64,000 bases of DNA from Adiantum capillus-veneris (Eukaryota; Streptophyta; Polypodiopsida; Polypodiales; Pteridaceae). A program made the position numbers and the translations under genes. The stretch spans positions 128,583,891-128,647,890 of the forward strand of contig CM043947.1 of the NCBI GenBank assembly GCA_014529385.2, read 5' to 3'. The notes beneath the pieces are model-generated. The model was not told the origin of the DNA and did no database searches. It saw only the letters and a program-made list of their open reading frames with translations. Of this stretch, positions 35,310 through 46,595 are shown one piece after another (the first letter of the stretch is position 1; every line of letters begins with the position of its first letter).

Positions 35310-37338
35310 TGGATATGGGGAATAGGGAACACACCTAGCACACAAAATATCTACCTCTCTATAGCCCATAGATTCCACAGCACCCCTAACCTCTCAAATA
35401 ACACCTTCAAATTGGATAATTTGCACTAACAACTCCACTTTAGCACACAGAACAACTATCTCACCCCTTGCAAAAAACAGCTTGCAGCACAAATGCACCC
35501 ACACTGCTCAACTCACCCTTTCCGACTCACAAAGCACCCCAATTATTCCCTCTTGGTAGCACCCTTCACGCTTCATGAAAACCTTCTGCAAGCACCGGTC
35601 AATACACAAAGAGTGAGAGAGAAATACAGGAAAGGGGAGAAGAAACACGAGAGATAGGGGCAAATATGTGGTATTATTGCATAGGAAAATAGTACAATCA
35701 AGTATGCAGCTTCAATGGCAAGCTTAACACTACACAGGCTTGCAACTTTCAATCACACACTTAGGCAAAAAAGCCCTCAAATTTTCACATTTACATTCTT
35801 TTATAGGGGTGCCTCTAGGAGGTCTAAAAAGAAATGATGGGTGTGTTTCTCCTCCTGTGGCCTTCACTTAGAGCTCTTTTTGGAAATTTTCTGCATTTCT
35901 TGCACCTGACATAGTTCAATTTTGGAAACAATTGTATGGTATACCCACCATCCTAATGTTCACCCAGCTCGGTCGCCCGACTTGCTCCTCTTGGGGCTTT
36001 GAGTTCCCCCTCTATCTCCTGCTATCCTCACTCGCCGGATAGGCCTCGAACTGTCTCTTTCTCCCTTTTTTTCCCTGTGGGACCCTCCCCTAGTGGAGGC
36101 AATAGCAACCTTGCTATTGGGGAGGGGGTGTGACCCATCTCCTCAAAACTTTGGTGGTCGGGCCGCTAAGGCAATGAGAACATCCCCCTAGCAGGCATGC
36201 CACGTTAGAATGGCCTACACCAACCAACAACGCTAGCGCGTCCCTCGCGCACCACCATCTCAGCTCAAAACAGCACCCAGCGCCGCCGTCAACACCATCA
36301 GCAGCGCCCCACGCGCCTTTCACCATCGCCAGCGGAGCTCACAACTCCCTTCACCTTCACACTATGCCAAGGGCTCACTGGCCAGGATTTATTCCCCAGA
36401 TGCCCTCCCTTGGTCCCCTCATGTGGGACTTCTTGCATGCCATGTGGCAGTTCCCAGGATCCCCTACCCTCTAAGTCCCTTGGAATTCCAAAAAAAACCT
36501 TTTGATTGTAGAAATTTTCCCTCCCTTTGAGGGCTTGCTAATTGCCACCAAGTGATCCGATTGCTGAGCCGGAAAACCCGGCCGCAAGCTCATCATGCCG
36601 ACTTGAAAATGCCCGGCTCCAACCGCATTTTGGGATTTCCCAAGACCCCATATTGAGGTCGCAAAAATCGATCAAAGCATCTGCCAACTTTGGACAAAGA
36701 CACCCAATCTTCGGACTGCTGGAACCTTTTGCTCTGAACTTTGTTTGACGTGCAGTCCATTCCTCCTAGCTCTGTACGATGCATACCCTGCTCTAGAACC
36801 TTGTCGAGTCTCAAAAGACGCCAGATTGCATGATTACCCATGTGGTCAGGTGGGTATCAACCTAGCCCAGGTAAAACTTCAGCTGGCCATAAAATGCAAA
36901 CCGTGGCTCTAATCTGCAATCTGAAAAGATGAGTAGGTTCCATAACTTGAGTTCTAGACACCTGTACCTCCACTCCCAATTGGACCACCTGTCTCCAGCT
37001 GTCCTGTTCGGCAAGAATCTACAATCCACTGAAACTTCAACCTTCAATAACCTGGGCTCCGTAGCTCTGTTTGATAAGCCGTCTCAGCCTGCTCCTTCAG
37101 CACTTCAAGCTCTTCATTCTTGGACCCAAAAGCTGCACTTTGTATCTCCTTCATCTGTTCACCAAACTAGCCGCTCATGGAGCCTTCCTTGGCCTATAAG
37201 GTGCATCAGGCATACAATTTTGCTGTTATCTATCATCCCATGATTTTTCTAGCTGATCAAGACCTTTGCCATACTTCTGCTACCTTGCATATATCTACCC
37301 ATGCCACTTTCTAGAGTGGACACACTTTGGTTGCACCA
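35310..37338 (-). mobile_element. 5' LTR of element Q
   Basis: 2029 bp matching 31235-33300. A minus-strand TATA box CTATAAAAG lies at plus ~35798-35806. The LTR start on the minus strand is TGGTGCAACC at 37338. Confidence 0.87.
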
Positions 37339-37667
37339 ACGTGTTGGTGTAGTCTCCATGCAGGCTCTTTGACAGTGTAGCAAGGTCTTCTTTCACCTCT
37401 CAAATTGCAAGACAATTGTTTGGGAAACCTCACTCTCCATCTCCCTCCATTCTCTCAATGGATCCTTCTATAGAAAATTGTTGCTTGTTTGTGTGTGTTT
37501 TGCATCAAAGTTCGCATCCATAACTAGGTGGTGCCCTTTTTAAGTTGGGTTTGGCTAGGGATTTTTCTTGGTTGTGTTGTGTTGTGCCCTAGCTTCATTG
37601 AGCAACACGAGAGCCATGAAGGGTGTCTAGAGGCCGCTCTTCTTGTTGTCCACCCCGGACCACCTCA
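37339..37667 (+). mobile_element. 3' LTR of Tat-like element, right part
   Basis: Resumes GTGTTGGTGTAGTCTCCATG as in the 5' LTR at ~21453 and ends GACCACCTCA at 37667, where copia protease sequence begins. Confidence 0.9.
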
Positions 37668-38680
37668 ATGTATAGTCATTGCCAAGATGAACTCGGCCCT
37701 TACAAGATGCATCATAAGTAGTAAACCACTCCTTATGAGGAGTAACATGAAATGACACCCCTAAATCCAAAATCTAATCATGCATAACAAGATCATTTAT
37801 GGCAACAAGATGTGCACCATGCAAGCTTGAGGTGAGAAGAATATTGCCATCTTCACCATCTTCATTGATTGCATTGATTTCTTTAATCTTTACACCTCAA
37901 CCCTCTTTGTCCTTTCTTCCTTCCTGCTTATTTCTTTGCCTTTATCCTTCTTCCATTGGTGACAGCTTTTCTTCATATGCCCCTTCTTATGGAAATAATA
38001 GCACTCAACATCCTTGTTATTGTAACCAGGTGACTTACAGCTTGGCTTTCCCCTTTTAATTGATTTCCCCCTATCAATAGATGTACCTCTCACAGTGAGA
38101 GAATTACTACTGTTGCGTGTATTATCAAGGTTCTTTTTGTTAACCTCTTTGGTAAGAAAATTGCCTTCCACATTGGCAGAGGTAAGACCACTAGCTGGTG
38201 AAGAATTGCTCGCAGTTGTACGGAAGGTATCATAGCTCTCTTGTAGTGTAACCAACAAGAATATTGCTTTCATAGAATCATCAAACTTGATTTCTTGTGC
38301 ACTCAGCTGACTAAAAATGGTGATGAATTCATTAAGATGACTAGACATGGACGTCCCTTCTTTCATCTTATGATCATCTAGCTATTTTAGCCAACACACT
38401 CAGGAAGCTACACTCTTTTTCTTGTACAAATCGCATAACTTCTGCCATAGCTCAAAACTGCTCCTCATATCCTTGAGGTTAAAATACACGCTCTTTGACA
38501 AGGTCAACATTATGGTAGACCTAGCAATTTTATCCAACTCCAACCAGTCAATATCTGACATCCCTTTTGGTTTAACACCCTTAGCTTTATGGGCCTTGCC
38601 TGCTTCTTCTGCATCAACACATTGTAAATCTGATCCTTCCAAAATGGAAAATTGGTTCCATCCAACTTCTCGATGTTAAC
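37668..38680 (-). pseudogene. gag: Minus copia gag and protease
   Basis: 38642-38400 and 38366-37890 (minus) encode copia gag (WLELDKIARSTIMLTL, then HLNEFITIFSQLSAQE). The zinc knuckle reads CYYFHKKGHMKKSC, so the second Cys is Phe. The protease site near 37700-37750 reads LDLGVSFHVTPHKEWF with Ser of DSG changed to Leu, then VHLGNDY at the junction with the Tat LTR. The first gag residues lie near 38680. Confidence 0.88.
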
Positions 38681-39606
38681 AATGAGCTCTCAGATGAAGA
38701 CACCATCGTAGCAAGAACTCAACAAAGAAGCTCCATAAACACATAACTAGAACTTGGGGAAAAACGAGCTCAGTTCTGACAAAAAAATGAACTCTGATCA
38801 ACTATCCAAAAAACACAGAAACTGACAAAAATTTGTCATTGTATATTGTCAAGGTCACTGGTCAATGTCCACTACGCATCAAACTGTCTCTCTTTTGATA
38901 CACTACAAACTCGACATATGCATAAAGTGTATCAATGCCTCAATGGCAAACTAGCAAGAGCATACCACCCTTGATCTACCCTCATAAAATATACACCCTA
39001 TGCTTGATGTAGAGAATGGGGTTGTCCGGGAATTACTCCAGTACCTAATTGACGGAAAGGATCTCGGACATGAGTATCCCTCAGTTTCACAAAACCTCAC
39101 CATGACCCTCACAAAAGGCTATGCAGAGATTTCTATCAATACATATACCTCATAAGATCATACATCAACCACAATGATCATAGAGATGTAATAACAACCG
39201 TAGCGGCAGTTTGTTTGATAATCAAACCCACAAGATCTTATACATTAAAATGCATATGATAGAGAATCGGAGAAAAATCTACAAAGTGCAAAATCTACAA
39301 ACTGTGTCCTGTCCTGTTTCCACCTGTATAAGCACATGTACCTGCAACCTGTAGTCAAACAACCCAAATATGCAAAAATCATAGAACCTACAGCCATACA
39401 CGACAAGACAAAAAAAACCGCCTTTGTAGCACTTGTAGAGACCAAACGAAGCTCAAAATGATCCGAAACTGCAAAAATAATTGCAGGCAAGGCCCAACGA
39501 GCTCATTTACAAACCTTGCGCTCCTCTTTGCACTCACGAAATCTGAGGGCAATCAGCGGAAGTGACATGTGCAACCCTGCGGGGCACTGTGTAGAGCCTC
39601 CCACCT
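38681..39606 (-). other. Untranslated leader of minus copia
   Basis: About 0.9 kb between PBS and gag without a domain. A minus-strand ORF at 39490-39245 is short and not conserved. Nothing else is seen. Confidence 0.6.
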
Positions 39607-39618
39607 GCTCTGATACTA
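39607..39618 (-). promoter_or_regulatory. Primer-binding site of minus copia
   Basis: Minus-strand TAGTATCAGAGC, one base from the tRNA-Met site TGGTATCAGAGC typical of plant copia, 2 nt inside the 5' LTR. Confidence 0.88.
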
Positions 39619-39620
39619 GT

Positions 39621-39819
39621 TAAAGGTGCAATACAGGTGTGTGCAAGCTGGAGTGTGATGGAGGTGAAGTAGAGAAGAAGACGAGACACAAATATAGTGG
39701 ACTTACTCACAATAGTGAGCTAAGGTTTGAGTCCTTATTGTATAGTGTAAATGGTCAGTTGATAGTGTCCGGCCGCCCACTTACTTAGGGCTAGCACATT
39801 GGGCTTTACCACCCCAACA
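39621..39819 (-). mobile_element. 5' LTR of minus copia
   Basis: 199 bp, TGTTGGGG start on the minus strand at 39819. It pairs with 16762-16965. ATGTG target duplication follows at 39820-39824. Confidence 0.92.
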
Positions 39820-39824
39820 ATGTG

Positions 39825-40640
39825 CATACCTAGATATATTCCTGAACCTACTCCAATTCAACTTCCAAAGGACTTGTGTATCATATTCTCACATAGATCA
39901 TCACAAGAAAACTATATCATTGGAAACTCCATAGGGTGTCAAACTAGCTAGTCATTTATGATATCTCCATTGACTTCACTAGGCTTACTGATGGGTACCA
40001 CTTCTCATCCTCTGCATACACCCTCTCACTAACTTCTTGGGCAGAATAAGCACTCACCACACCCTATAGTTATCACCTCACTTATACCAAACCTACTAAG
40101 CGCTATAGCTTCCCTCACAAACCTCAAACCTTACATTAATATGATAAAAACTCAAAAATATATCCACACATAAAACCATATAAATATCACCATGAGGCAA
40201 TCATGATCTATGAAATTTCAATGCTAATTATCATGTGTATTCTCCTAGCATGACCCCAAATGCACCTAAAGGGACAACTTACTACTCCAAATAGCACTAA
40301 AATTTGCTCAAATAAGTGCAGAATAGGGATCATCATGTGCACTACGATGTTATTTTGCAACAACCCTCAGCTTATAATCTTCTTCCCCATTGTTTACAAG
40401 TCAAATACTTGCATAAGCCGTTTACATGCACATATAGTTTTCTACATTTGGAGGGATGGATCATGTATTTAAAGTAGTTCATTGCTTGCTCACCTTGACC
40501 TTCTTATGTATATCCTCTGATTAGTGCACCCTAAGAGACAACATTCCAAGTAGGAATATTAGTATAAGGAATAGGCCTAATGGCTATGTGCAACCTACCT
40601 TGCCTTCTCACCATGCCTTTCAAGGCATGGAGGAGCTCCA
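39825..40640. other. Non-coding DNA
   Basis: No domain seen. CCATGCCTTTCAAGGCATGG at 40611-40630 is a short perfect-stem hairpin next to a second one (GGAGCTCC...GGAGGCTCC). Nothing else is recognised. Confidence 0.6.
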
Positions 40641-40659
40641 TTGGAGGCTCCTATGGTAG

Positions 40660-41039
40660 AAATGCACACACACACACACCGACACACACACACACACACA
40701 TACACACTTGCATTCACACACACAACCACACAATAACACATGACGCAAATACACTAATGCATACTCACATGCAAACACACTTAAAATCATGCATTTGCAT
40801 ACTACAAACACAAACAGAAATAAAATTTTTGTAATACACACACACAAATACAATTGCATACACACACATAAACACTTTCATAGTCACATGCAAACATACT
40901 TACAATCATGCATTTGCATACTACAAACACAAACACAAATAAAATTGTTGTAATACACACACACACAAATACAATTTCATACACACACATAAACACTTTC
41001 ATACACACACAACTACACAATAATGCATGACACACAAAA
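40660..41039. repeat. CA-rich minisatellite, ~125-bp unit
   Basis: Two and a half units containing ATCATGCATTTGCATACTAC, ACAAATAAAATT(G/T)TTGTAATACACAC and CACATAAACACTTTCATA. Another partial unit continues at 48561-48690 beyond element R, so R inserted into this array. ORFs are artefacts. Confidence 0.85.
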
Positions 41040-42547
41040 TGATAGCGGGAAAAAGAGCAGTGCAATTGGGTGGCCTCTGTACTCGTGCACACTCCACAAA
41101 CCACGCCTCATGCAAACAAGCAAAAAACAAAACAAGGGGGGCACCACCCTAAATTAAGAGGTTTAGGGACCTCACACATAGTGCACATAGACAAGTGAGA
41201 CTTCTGGCATTATGATGGCATCAAAACATATGGCAAAACACATAGAAACGAAGCTTAGGGACCTTATGTAGCATATATATACACAAGACATCAGCTTAAC
41301 AATACAACGGCATCTGATCATACATAACAAGGATATAGAGAAGCAAGCCAAGGATGGCATAATCCCTTGTCAAAAACAATCAACCCAGCAAGTAGGTATG
41401 ATCCTACTAGCAACACATCAATACCTTAGAGAATGATGGCGAGGATGGTGGCCATGGAGCATGAGAGAAGACTCCTTATTTAGGTTTTAGGGCTAGTAAT
41501 GTAGCATACTAGAGGGAGAGAGAGAGAGGGAGAGAGAGTAGAGCTCCATCCATAGCTCCTCGTTGTGAGCAATGTCGCATAGCTTCATTGCTTGGTGAAG
41601 GGGGTGAAGTGTTGTTCTTGAGTGAGAGAAGGCCTCCTTATATAGGTTTCTGAGAGGGTTTAGGATTAGGGATAAACATGCTTAAATCCGTTGATTGGGG
41701 TTACTTTTTGCTCAGGGTGGTCAACAGATTGAGGTCACCTGATATGTCACCATCAAGATATTCTGTAGAGTGATGTGAGAGGGGAGGGTAAATGCTGATT
41801 TTTCTGATTGTGACACATGGGGATAAGGCCTTGACCAGCATTTAAGAGCAGGTAGGTGGCTGTTGAAACTGGAGGTTCTGCACATGTCGGGGGGGGACCT
41901 GCTGGGTCCTCCTGAATATCAAATTCTCAAAAAGTCCTCAACCATGGCTTCTTTTGACATGTGTTCTTTGAAAAAATCAGCATGTCTCTTTTCAACTCAA
42001 AAGTCTTCATCCCTGTAACTCAAAACCATAAGATTTTCCCCTTTTCTCCTCCTGTAACTGCATTGTTGATGCCCAATCACTGCTTCTAGTAACAGTGAAC
42101 TGTTACCTACCAAATACTTATGGTGCAGTAAAAAATATTTACCATGGGTAAAAAAAGTTACTGTAGGTAAAAAGTGATTTGTATTTACCATGTAGGTGAA
42201 AAATATTTACTGTAGGTAAAACATATTTACTGTGGTAAAAAATATTTACTGTCGGTAAAAAAGTGAAAACGGAGTATGCTGTGCTGTGAGTCCACACGAA
42301 CATCCTCGTGTAAATTTCACTAGAAATTCACACCTAGAATGGGCTATTTTGTAAGATATAGGTTGTAGGAATGCATAAGAGCTCGTTCCCACGTATCTTC
42401 TGTCCATGGCACTTTTTACTCTTTGGTGCTTGTGAAGTAGATTTTTCTTCTCTTTTGAGATCCCTTGGACTAGAGTATCCTCATCTCCCCAACAACTGAC
42501 TGTGCCTTTATTGCATCTTCAGAAGGGGTCCTAAAAACCATGCATCA
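41040..42547 (-). mobile_element. 3' LTR of element R
   Basis: 1508 bp, TGATAGCGGG at left to CCATGCATCA at right (plus strand). Minus-strand TATA box CTATATAAG at plus 41637-41645. AG-rich patch at 41513-41540. U3 carries the AAATATTTAC repeat cluster at 42127-42265. Confidence 0.93.
42127..42265. repeat. U3 cluster of AAATATTTAC palindromic repeats (element R)
   Basis: Five or six imperfect units of GGTAAAAAATATTTAC(C/T), several nearly self-complementary (GGTAAA..TTTACC), at 42127-42265 and again in the other LTR at 48140-48278. Position is 280-420 bp into U3 upstream of the TATA box, where enhancer repeats are common. Confidence 0.8.
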
Positions 42548-42548
42548 T

Positions 42549-42566
42549 ATAGCCCTCCCCCTTAAG
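42549..42566 (-). promoter_or_regulatory. Polypurine tract of element R
   Basis: Minus-strand TTAAGGGGGAGGGCT directly before the 3' LTR start TGATGCATGG. Confidence 0.82.
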
Positions 42567-43017
42567 CTAGAGGTATTTGATGCCTCTAGCTGTAGGTTGT
42601 GCTACAATAGGGTTCTCTTGAATACTTACCCACCTGGTACCAATTGAATTTGCCATGTTACTGCTTTCTTGGCTGATGCACCCTGTTTAGTCCTTTCTGA
42701 TGAATAATTGTATCCATCCATGACTAACAACTGGTCTCCTAGACCCTTGAAAGCCATACCCCATCCATTGTCAATATCCGCTTTCACTGGTAGCATTCTC
42801 TTTTTTTCTTTTTTTTCTTCTCTTTTTTTCCTTTTTTTTTTTTTTTTTTGCCCAACCCCTCGTTGAGCATTCATGCTCAACCATAGTATTATTTAGGTAA
42901 AAGATGACTGTATAGAGAGAATTATATAACATAGAGCTATAGACTGCATAAGAAAAATGATAGTATAGTGGCTATATAGATAGGATAGAGATAGAGAAAA
43001 AAGGATCTGCTACTGCA
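42567..43017 (-). other. Element R 3' untranslated region
   Basis: Contains a long A-rich tract on the minus strand (plus T-run ~42806-42849) and the hairpin TGAGCATTCATGCTCAACCA at 42864-42883, which also occurs in element Q at 33320-33339. A short minus ORF (42880-42626) shows no domain. Confidence 0.65.
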
Positions 43018-45693
43018 TCACCCTCTAGGGTCAAATGGAAAGCTCAAAGCTCCCCCACGCATGGTGTAGAATCCACCTGGATCAAAAGTAAAGCATTGCT
43101 CATTGCCATCAACCTGTAAAACATGTATATCCAAGCCTTCCTTTGCACTTGTAGGCCAATAGACAGGCCACCCTTCCAGCTCTTTATAGCACGGAGCTTC
43201 GTCACCCTGCATCCATAATCCTTCGTGTCCACTATAAGCATACTTGCCATCACTTAAGAAACGTGAATCATAAGCAGCTATCCTACCATCTGCTACAAAA
43301 CCCTCCATGGTATAGTCCACTTCAAAAAAACCTCGCCATTGACACAAAAATATATGTAAAGCAACCTCCAATAACACATGTATCCATAGCATCACATAAC
43401 ATAGCAAGACCCTGCCATTTGCCTCCACTTGCTGCATAGCCAAGCAAACTTGATCACTTTTCAAACCTGTATCCAAACCCTCTGTAAACGTCTCCACAAC
43501 CATCTCTTTATACTCAGAAACATGACCTACTAGAGCTTTAACCTGTGCAAATACCTCATCACCAACAAGGTTGACGGCACCTTCCTTTAATTGGATATGG
43601 TGTTGGGTTACCGTCACTCCTTTAATGTGCTCGTAATCAGTTATATAGAGGCCAGCATGCTTCTTTAGTACCTGCAAATAGGGTTCTCTCTCTTCTTCTA
43701 GTAGGTCCTTAGCTAGCATCTCCTCTAAGCCTGTGGCTTCTTCCTTGTTTAGAGAGTCTTGACCACCTTCTCCTTCTGGGTTTCGCAGTATTATACCCAT
43801 GACTTCCAAAGAGCTAGCATCCTCCTCAGATGACTCATCCTCAGATGAAGAGCAGCTGCTTGTGCTCCATTCATCCATAGAAGTCTCCATCTCTAGGTCT
43901 TGTTGTCTACCCTGCTTCATGTCATACACAATTTTTTGTTGCTTTCCACCTACCTTATGATTTGGTCGCAACTCAAGGGAACCTGTCTCCCAATCTTGCC
44001 TAGCTTTCATAGCCATAAGCCAAGGTCTTCCAAGGATTAGCGGATAGCCCTCCCTCTTAGTTGGGATCACATAAGCATCAATTGAGATTGCAACACCAAA
44101 AGCTGAAACCTTCACTCCATTAACCTTTCCCACACAAGCCACCCTTACATTATTTGCCATCTTAGCTTGTAAGGAAGTTTGCTCGTTTACTTCCAAACCC
44201 AACCTGTGCATTAATTTCTCTGTCATAACACAAATCTCGGCTCCACCATCTATGTACACATTGGAGACTCGCTGACTCTTAATCTCTGCATCAATGACTG
44301 GCACGATATCCTTCATGCCTCTTGCACTAATAGACCCAACTGACTTTGCCTTAGCCGTCCTGGTGCTGACCATCTTAGACCAGGTTCTACGCATCTTTGG
44401 GGAAAGGTGGAGGAGTTGCTGCCATGAAATCTTTGGTCCTTGCCTACTCACATCTGCTACCAGGTCGTAAGGTATGTATCCTACCCCAAGTGGAAAGTCT
44501 TCTACTCCTATGTGCCTCCTTGACCTACTCTTCCTTTTCTTGTCTCCTATCACTTGGGAGGAACCCTCACTCCCTTTATGCGGCTCTGAAGCTTCCATTT
44601 CATCAGTTCTTTGTCTCCTAAATCTCTTTATTGGCATGGCAACAACTTCCTCCATTTTTTCTTTCCCTTTATCCTTACCATTGTCAAGACTTATGATAGA
44701 GACAGCCCTGTCCTCCCCTCCCGATGGTAGTGGAGGGATCTCTGCTGGTGCTTGTGGTGGTGGAGGAGGGGGTCTCAATATTTGGATTGGTGGAGCCACG
44801 TGTGCATTTTGTCCATTTAGTGGCCTAGCTCGAGGAGGAGTGACTTGCTGGCGAGGAGGCCGTCTTTGATTACCATTTTCTTGATAGCGTCGTGGATGGG
44901 GGCAATAATACATGCCGTGACCTACCTCTCCACAGTTGTAGCAAATGTACTCACGTGCTTACCTTTGTCCTTCTTGTCTATTTCGTTCATTTCCTGGCTG
45001 GGGAGCCCTTACACCTTGAACCAGATTGATGGACAGGCTCTCTAGTTGATTGGTGATTTGTTGAAGTAATTCTTGTTGAGAGGACTCTTGGTCTGTTGCT
45101 CCTGTCCCTGCTACTACCCTTGCCGTAGGTTGAGCTAGCGGTGGAGGCTCCATTCCCCCTTGTAGTTGAGCTTGGAATTTTAACTTCCTATCCTTCTCCC
45201 TTGCATAAGTCATAGCTTTATCAAAGGTATCTGGGAATTTACCTTTTACCTTTTCTCGAAGGATGGGGTAAAGCCCTGCGAGGAAACAGTCCTTCTTTAG
45301 GCATTCTGGCGCCCTTTCTCCTTCACCTAGTGATGCACACCATTTCTCCCACAGGTTGGAAAACTTTCCTTCATAGCTTCTATAGTCATTGGGTGATGTT
45401 TAGCGTAGCTCTAAGAGCTGTCTCCATATCTCCTCTGGAGGCTCATGGCGGAGAAATTCTTCGATGAAGGCCATCTTTAAGGACTCCCAGTCTCTTCTTT
45501 CTTCAGGTGCCAAAGTTTGATACCATAATTTTGCACCTTCCCTCAAGACCAAAGGAAAGGCCCTTAACTTAGTAGCTTCGTCATCCCTTCCAGATACCAG
45601 AAAGGCCATTTCCAAATTATCCAAAAAGTCTGGAGCAACCTCCCCAGGCTTACCATAAAAATTAGGGAAGGCCATAAGTGAGAGAGTAAACAA
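43018..45693 (-). CDS. gag: Element R gag-protease-unknown C-terminal domain (two nonsense codons)
   Basis: One frame of 892 codons on the minus strand with stops only at 45400 and ~44957. Gag: FPNFYGKPGEVAPDFLDNLE at the start; LWYQTLAPEERRDWESLK; then after the first stop DYRSYEGKFSNLW. CCHC CYNCGEVGHGMYYC at ~44935-44894 lies just after the second stop. Protease: VYIDGGAEICVMTEKLMHR (IDGG active site) and YPLILGRPWLMAMKARQDWE, clearly like the Tat protease. A pol start-like segment (HHIQLKEGAVN) follows, but instead of RT there are ~160 residues rich in Gly, Tyr, Asp with repeats such as FVADGRIAAYD / FLSDGKYAYSG and an end FDPGGFYTMRGG. I know no family for this domain. Confidence 0.85.
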
Positions 45694-46010
45694 TTACACA
45701 AACAGCTCCAATTTATTTTAAAATAGAGTATGGTAATTACAATTTGGAGCTTTAGCACAACTTAACTCAAAATAGGATGAAGATCAATACATCAAAGGAA
45801 TGGTAATAGTCTAGTAAGGGTAGAATGACAGGATGAGGAGAGCGCAAGATTTCCCCAAGTCTCTCGGCTCCAAACAACAGGGCTATTCTTTGCTGATAAA
45901 AGATTTTTCTATCAATACAAATATTCACACGGATATGACGCACAAAATGGAAAGGAAACATGCGGGGATCATCATTCTCATTATTGGCATCCATACTTAC
46001 ACACCAGAGC
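45694..46010 (-). other. Spacer before gag in element R, with short ORF
   Basis: 45994-45767 (minus) is a 75-codon ORF (MDANNENDDPRMFPFHFVRH) with no known domain, the last of the small-ORF cluster. The rest to the gag start is AT-rich. Confidence 0.5.
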
Positions 46011-46595
46011 CTAGCTTAGTTGCACCACCTTGGGACCAATGAGCCTGATCAGCCATAGAAGGTCAGCACCTCGGATCACTTCGACTCTTCCTGATGCATC
46101 TGTGAAGATGTAAGGCATGATGGCAACACTTTGTACAATGCTGAGCCTTTTAGCAAGCAACAATTGGATGCTATTACCATAATCAACATGACGAATGAAA
46201 GTGACACCATTAATGTGCAGCACATCATCAACTAAGATAGTTTCCTTAGATTGAGATAACTTCTTGAAAATTAGCAGCAAAGGTAGGGCAGGGAGGCTTT
46301 TCACCCGGTCTCCAAAGCACTTTGGACAATATCCAAAGTGATCTTCACGCGGACAGGAGGTTGGCTTGGGATTGGTGGTGTCTGGATTCACAAAGTGCAC
46401 TGGGAGCACTCGCAGACGGGCGGCAATCTTGTAGGCAAGCCTTCGCCTCTTTGCTTCAGGAGGATTTAGGGGTGAGAGTCGTGGTTGCAAGTTGGAGGTT
46501 GAATTTGGTTGCTCACTAGCCTTTTTCTTGCCTGTAGTGGTCATGTAATCCCTTATTAATGAGATTAAGCCAAATGTTACCTTACGCTTGAGCAC
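46011..46595 (-). CDS. Element R upstream ORF (194 codons), unknown
   Basis: Intact 194-codon minus-strand ORF between the PBS and gag. N-terminal ~70 residues are basic (KRRRLAYKIAARLRV), then SCPREDHFGYCPKCFG (C-x9-C-x2-C, possibly metal-binding), and a hydrophobic C-terminal half ending LLWLIRLIGPKVVQLS. I recognise no domain. Ogre-type Tat elements are known to carry an extra ORF upstream of gag, so position supports a retroelement ORF1. It overlaps the preceding ORF by 14 bp. Confidence 0.6.
   Translation of the reverse strand: MLKRKVTFGLISLIRDYMTTTGKKKASEQPNSTSNLQPRLSPLNPPEAKRRRLAYKIAARLRVLPVHFVNPDTTNPKPTSCPREDHFGYCPKCFGDRVKSLPALPLLLIFKKLSQSKETILVDDVLHINGVTFIRHVDYGNSIQLLLAKRLSIVQSVAIMPYIFTDASGRVEVIRGADLLWLIRLIGPKVVQLS

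Larger units (their letters stand above)
31235..37338 (-). mobile_element. Element Q: non-autonomous LTR element with gag only
   Basis: LTRs 31235-33300 (3', minus) and 35310-37338 (5', minus), about 2.05 kb each, are clearly similar. The internal part is only ~2.0 kb and has a gag-like ORF and a C-terminal domain but no protease, RT, RNase H or integrase that I can see. It sits inside the Tat 3' LTR. Flanks ATGT (left) and ACGT (right) look like a slightly diverged target duplication. It is comparable to the TR-GAG class of non-autonomous elements. Confidence 0.87.
19273..37667 (+). mobile_element. Tat-like Ty3/gypsy element with dual RNase H
   Basis: 5' LTR 19273-21785 and 3' LTR 29051-31234 plus 37339-37667 (split by element Q). 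PBS is at 23192-23210 and the polypurine tract at ~29030-29050. Gag, protease, RT, RNase H, an archaeal-type RNase H and integrase lie between. The second RNase H places it in or near the Tat clade. Flanks differ (GGTGC left, ATGTA right), so there is no target duplication, consistent with loss of target copia sequence. Confidence 0.9.
16757..39824 (-). mobile_element. Minus-strand Ty1/copia element, split by nested insertions
   Basis: LTRs at 16762-16965 (3') and 39621-39819 (5') are ~90% alike and flanked by an exact 5-bp duplication ATGTG at 16757-16761 and 39820-39824. PBS and polypurine tract are in the right places. The 3' half (19272-16966) and 5' half (39606-37668) are separated by an 18.4-kb Tat-like gypsy element. 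Between protease and integrase core about 0.7 kb of copia sequence is missing at the insertion, judged against the plus-strand copia. Coding parts are full of stops. Confidence 0.92.

Noticed and set aside
19268-37672. Target duplication for the Tat-like element
   Set aside because: GGTGC and ATGTA do not match in any register tried.
16757-39824. Two separate minus-strand copia fragments
   Set aside because: Exact ATGTG duplication, paired LTRs, PBS and polypurine tract show one element split by insertion.
44474-44869. 131-codon plus-strand ORF
   Set aside because: Antisense shadow of the proline-rich part of element R gag-protease.
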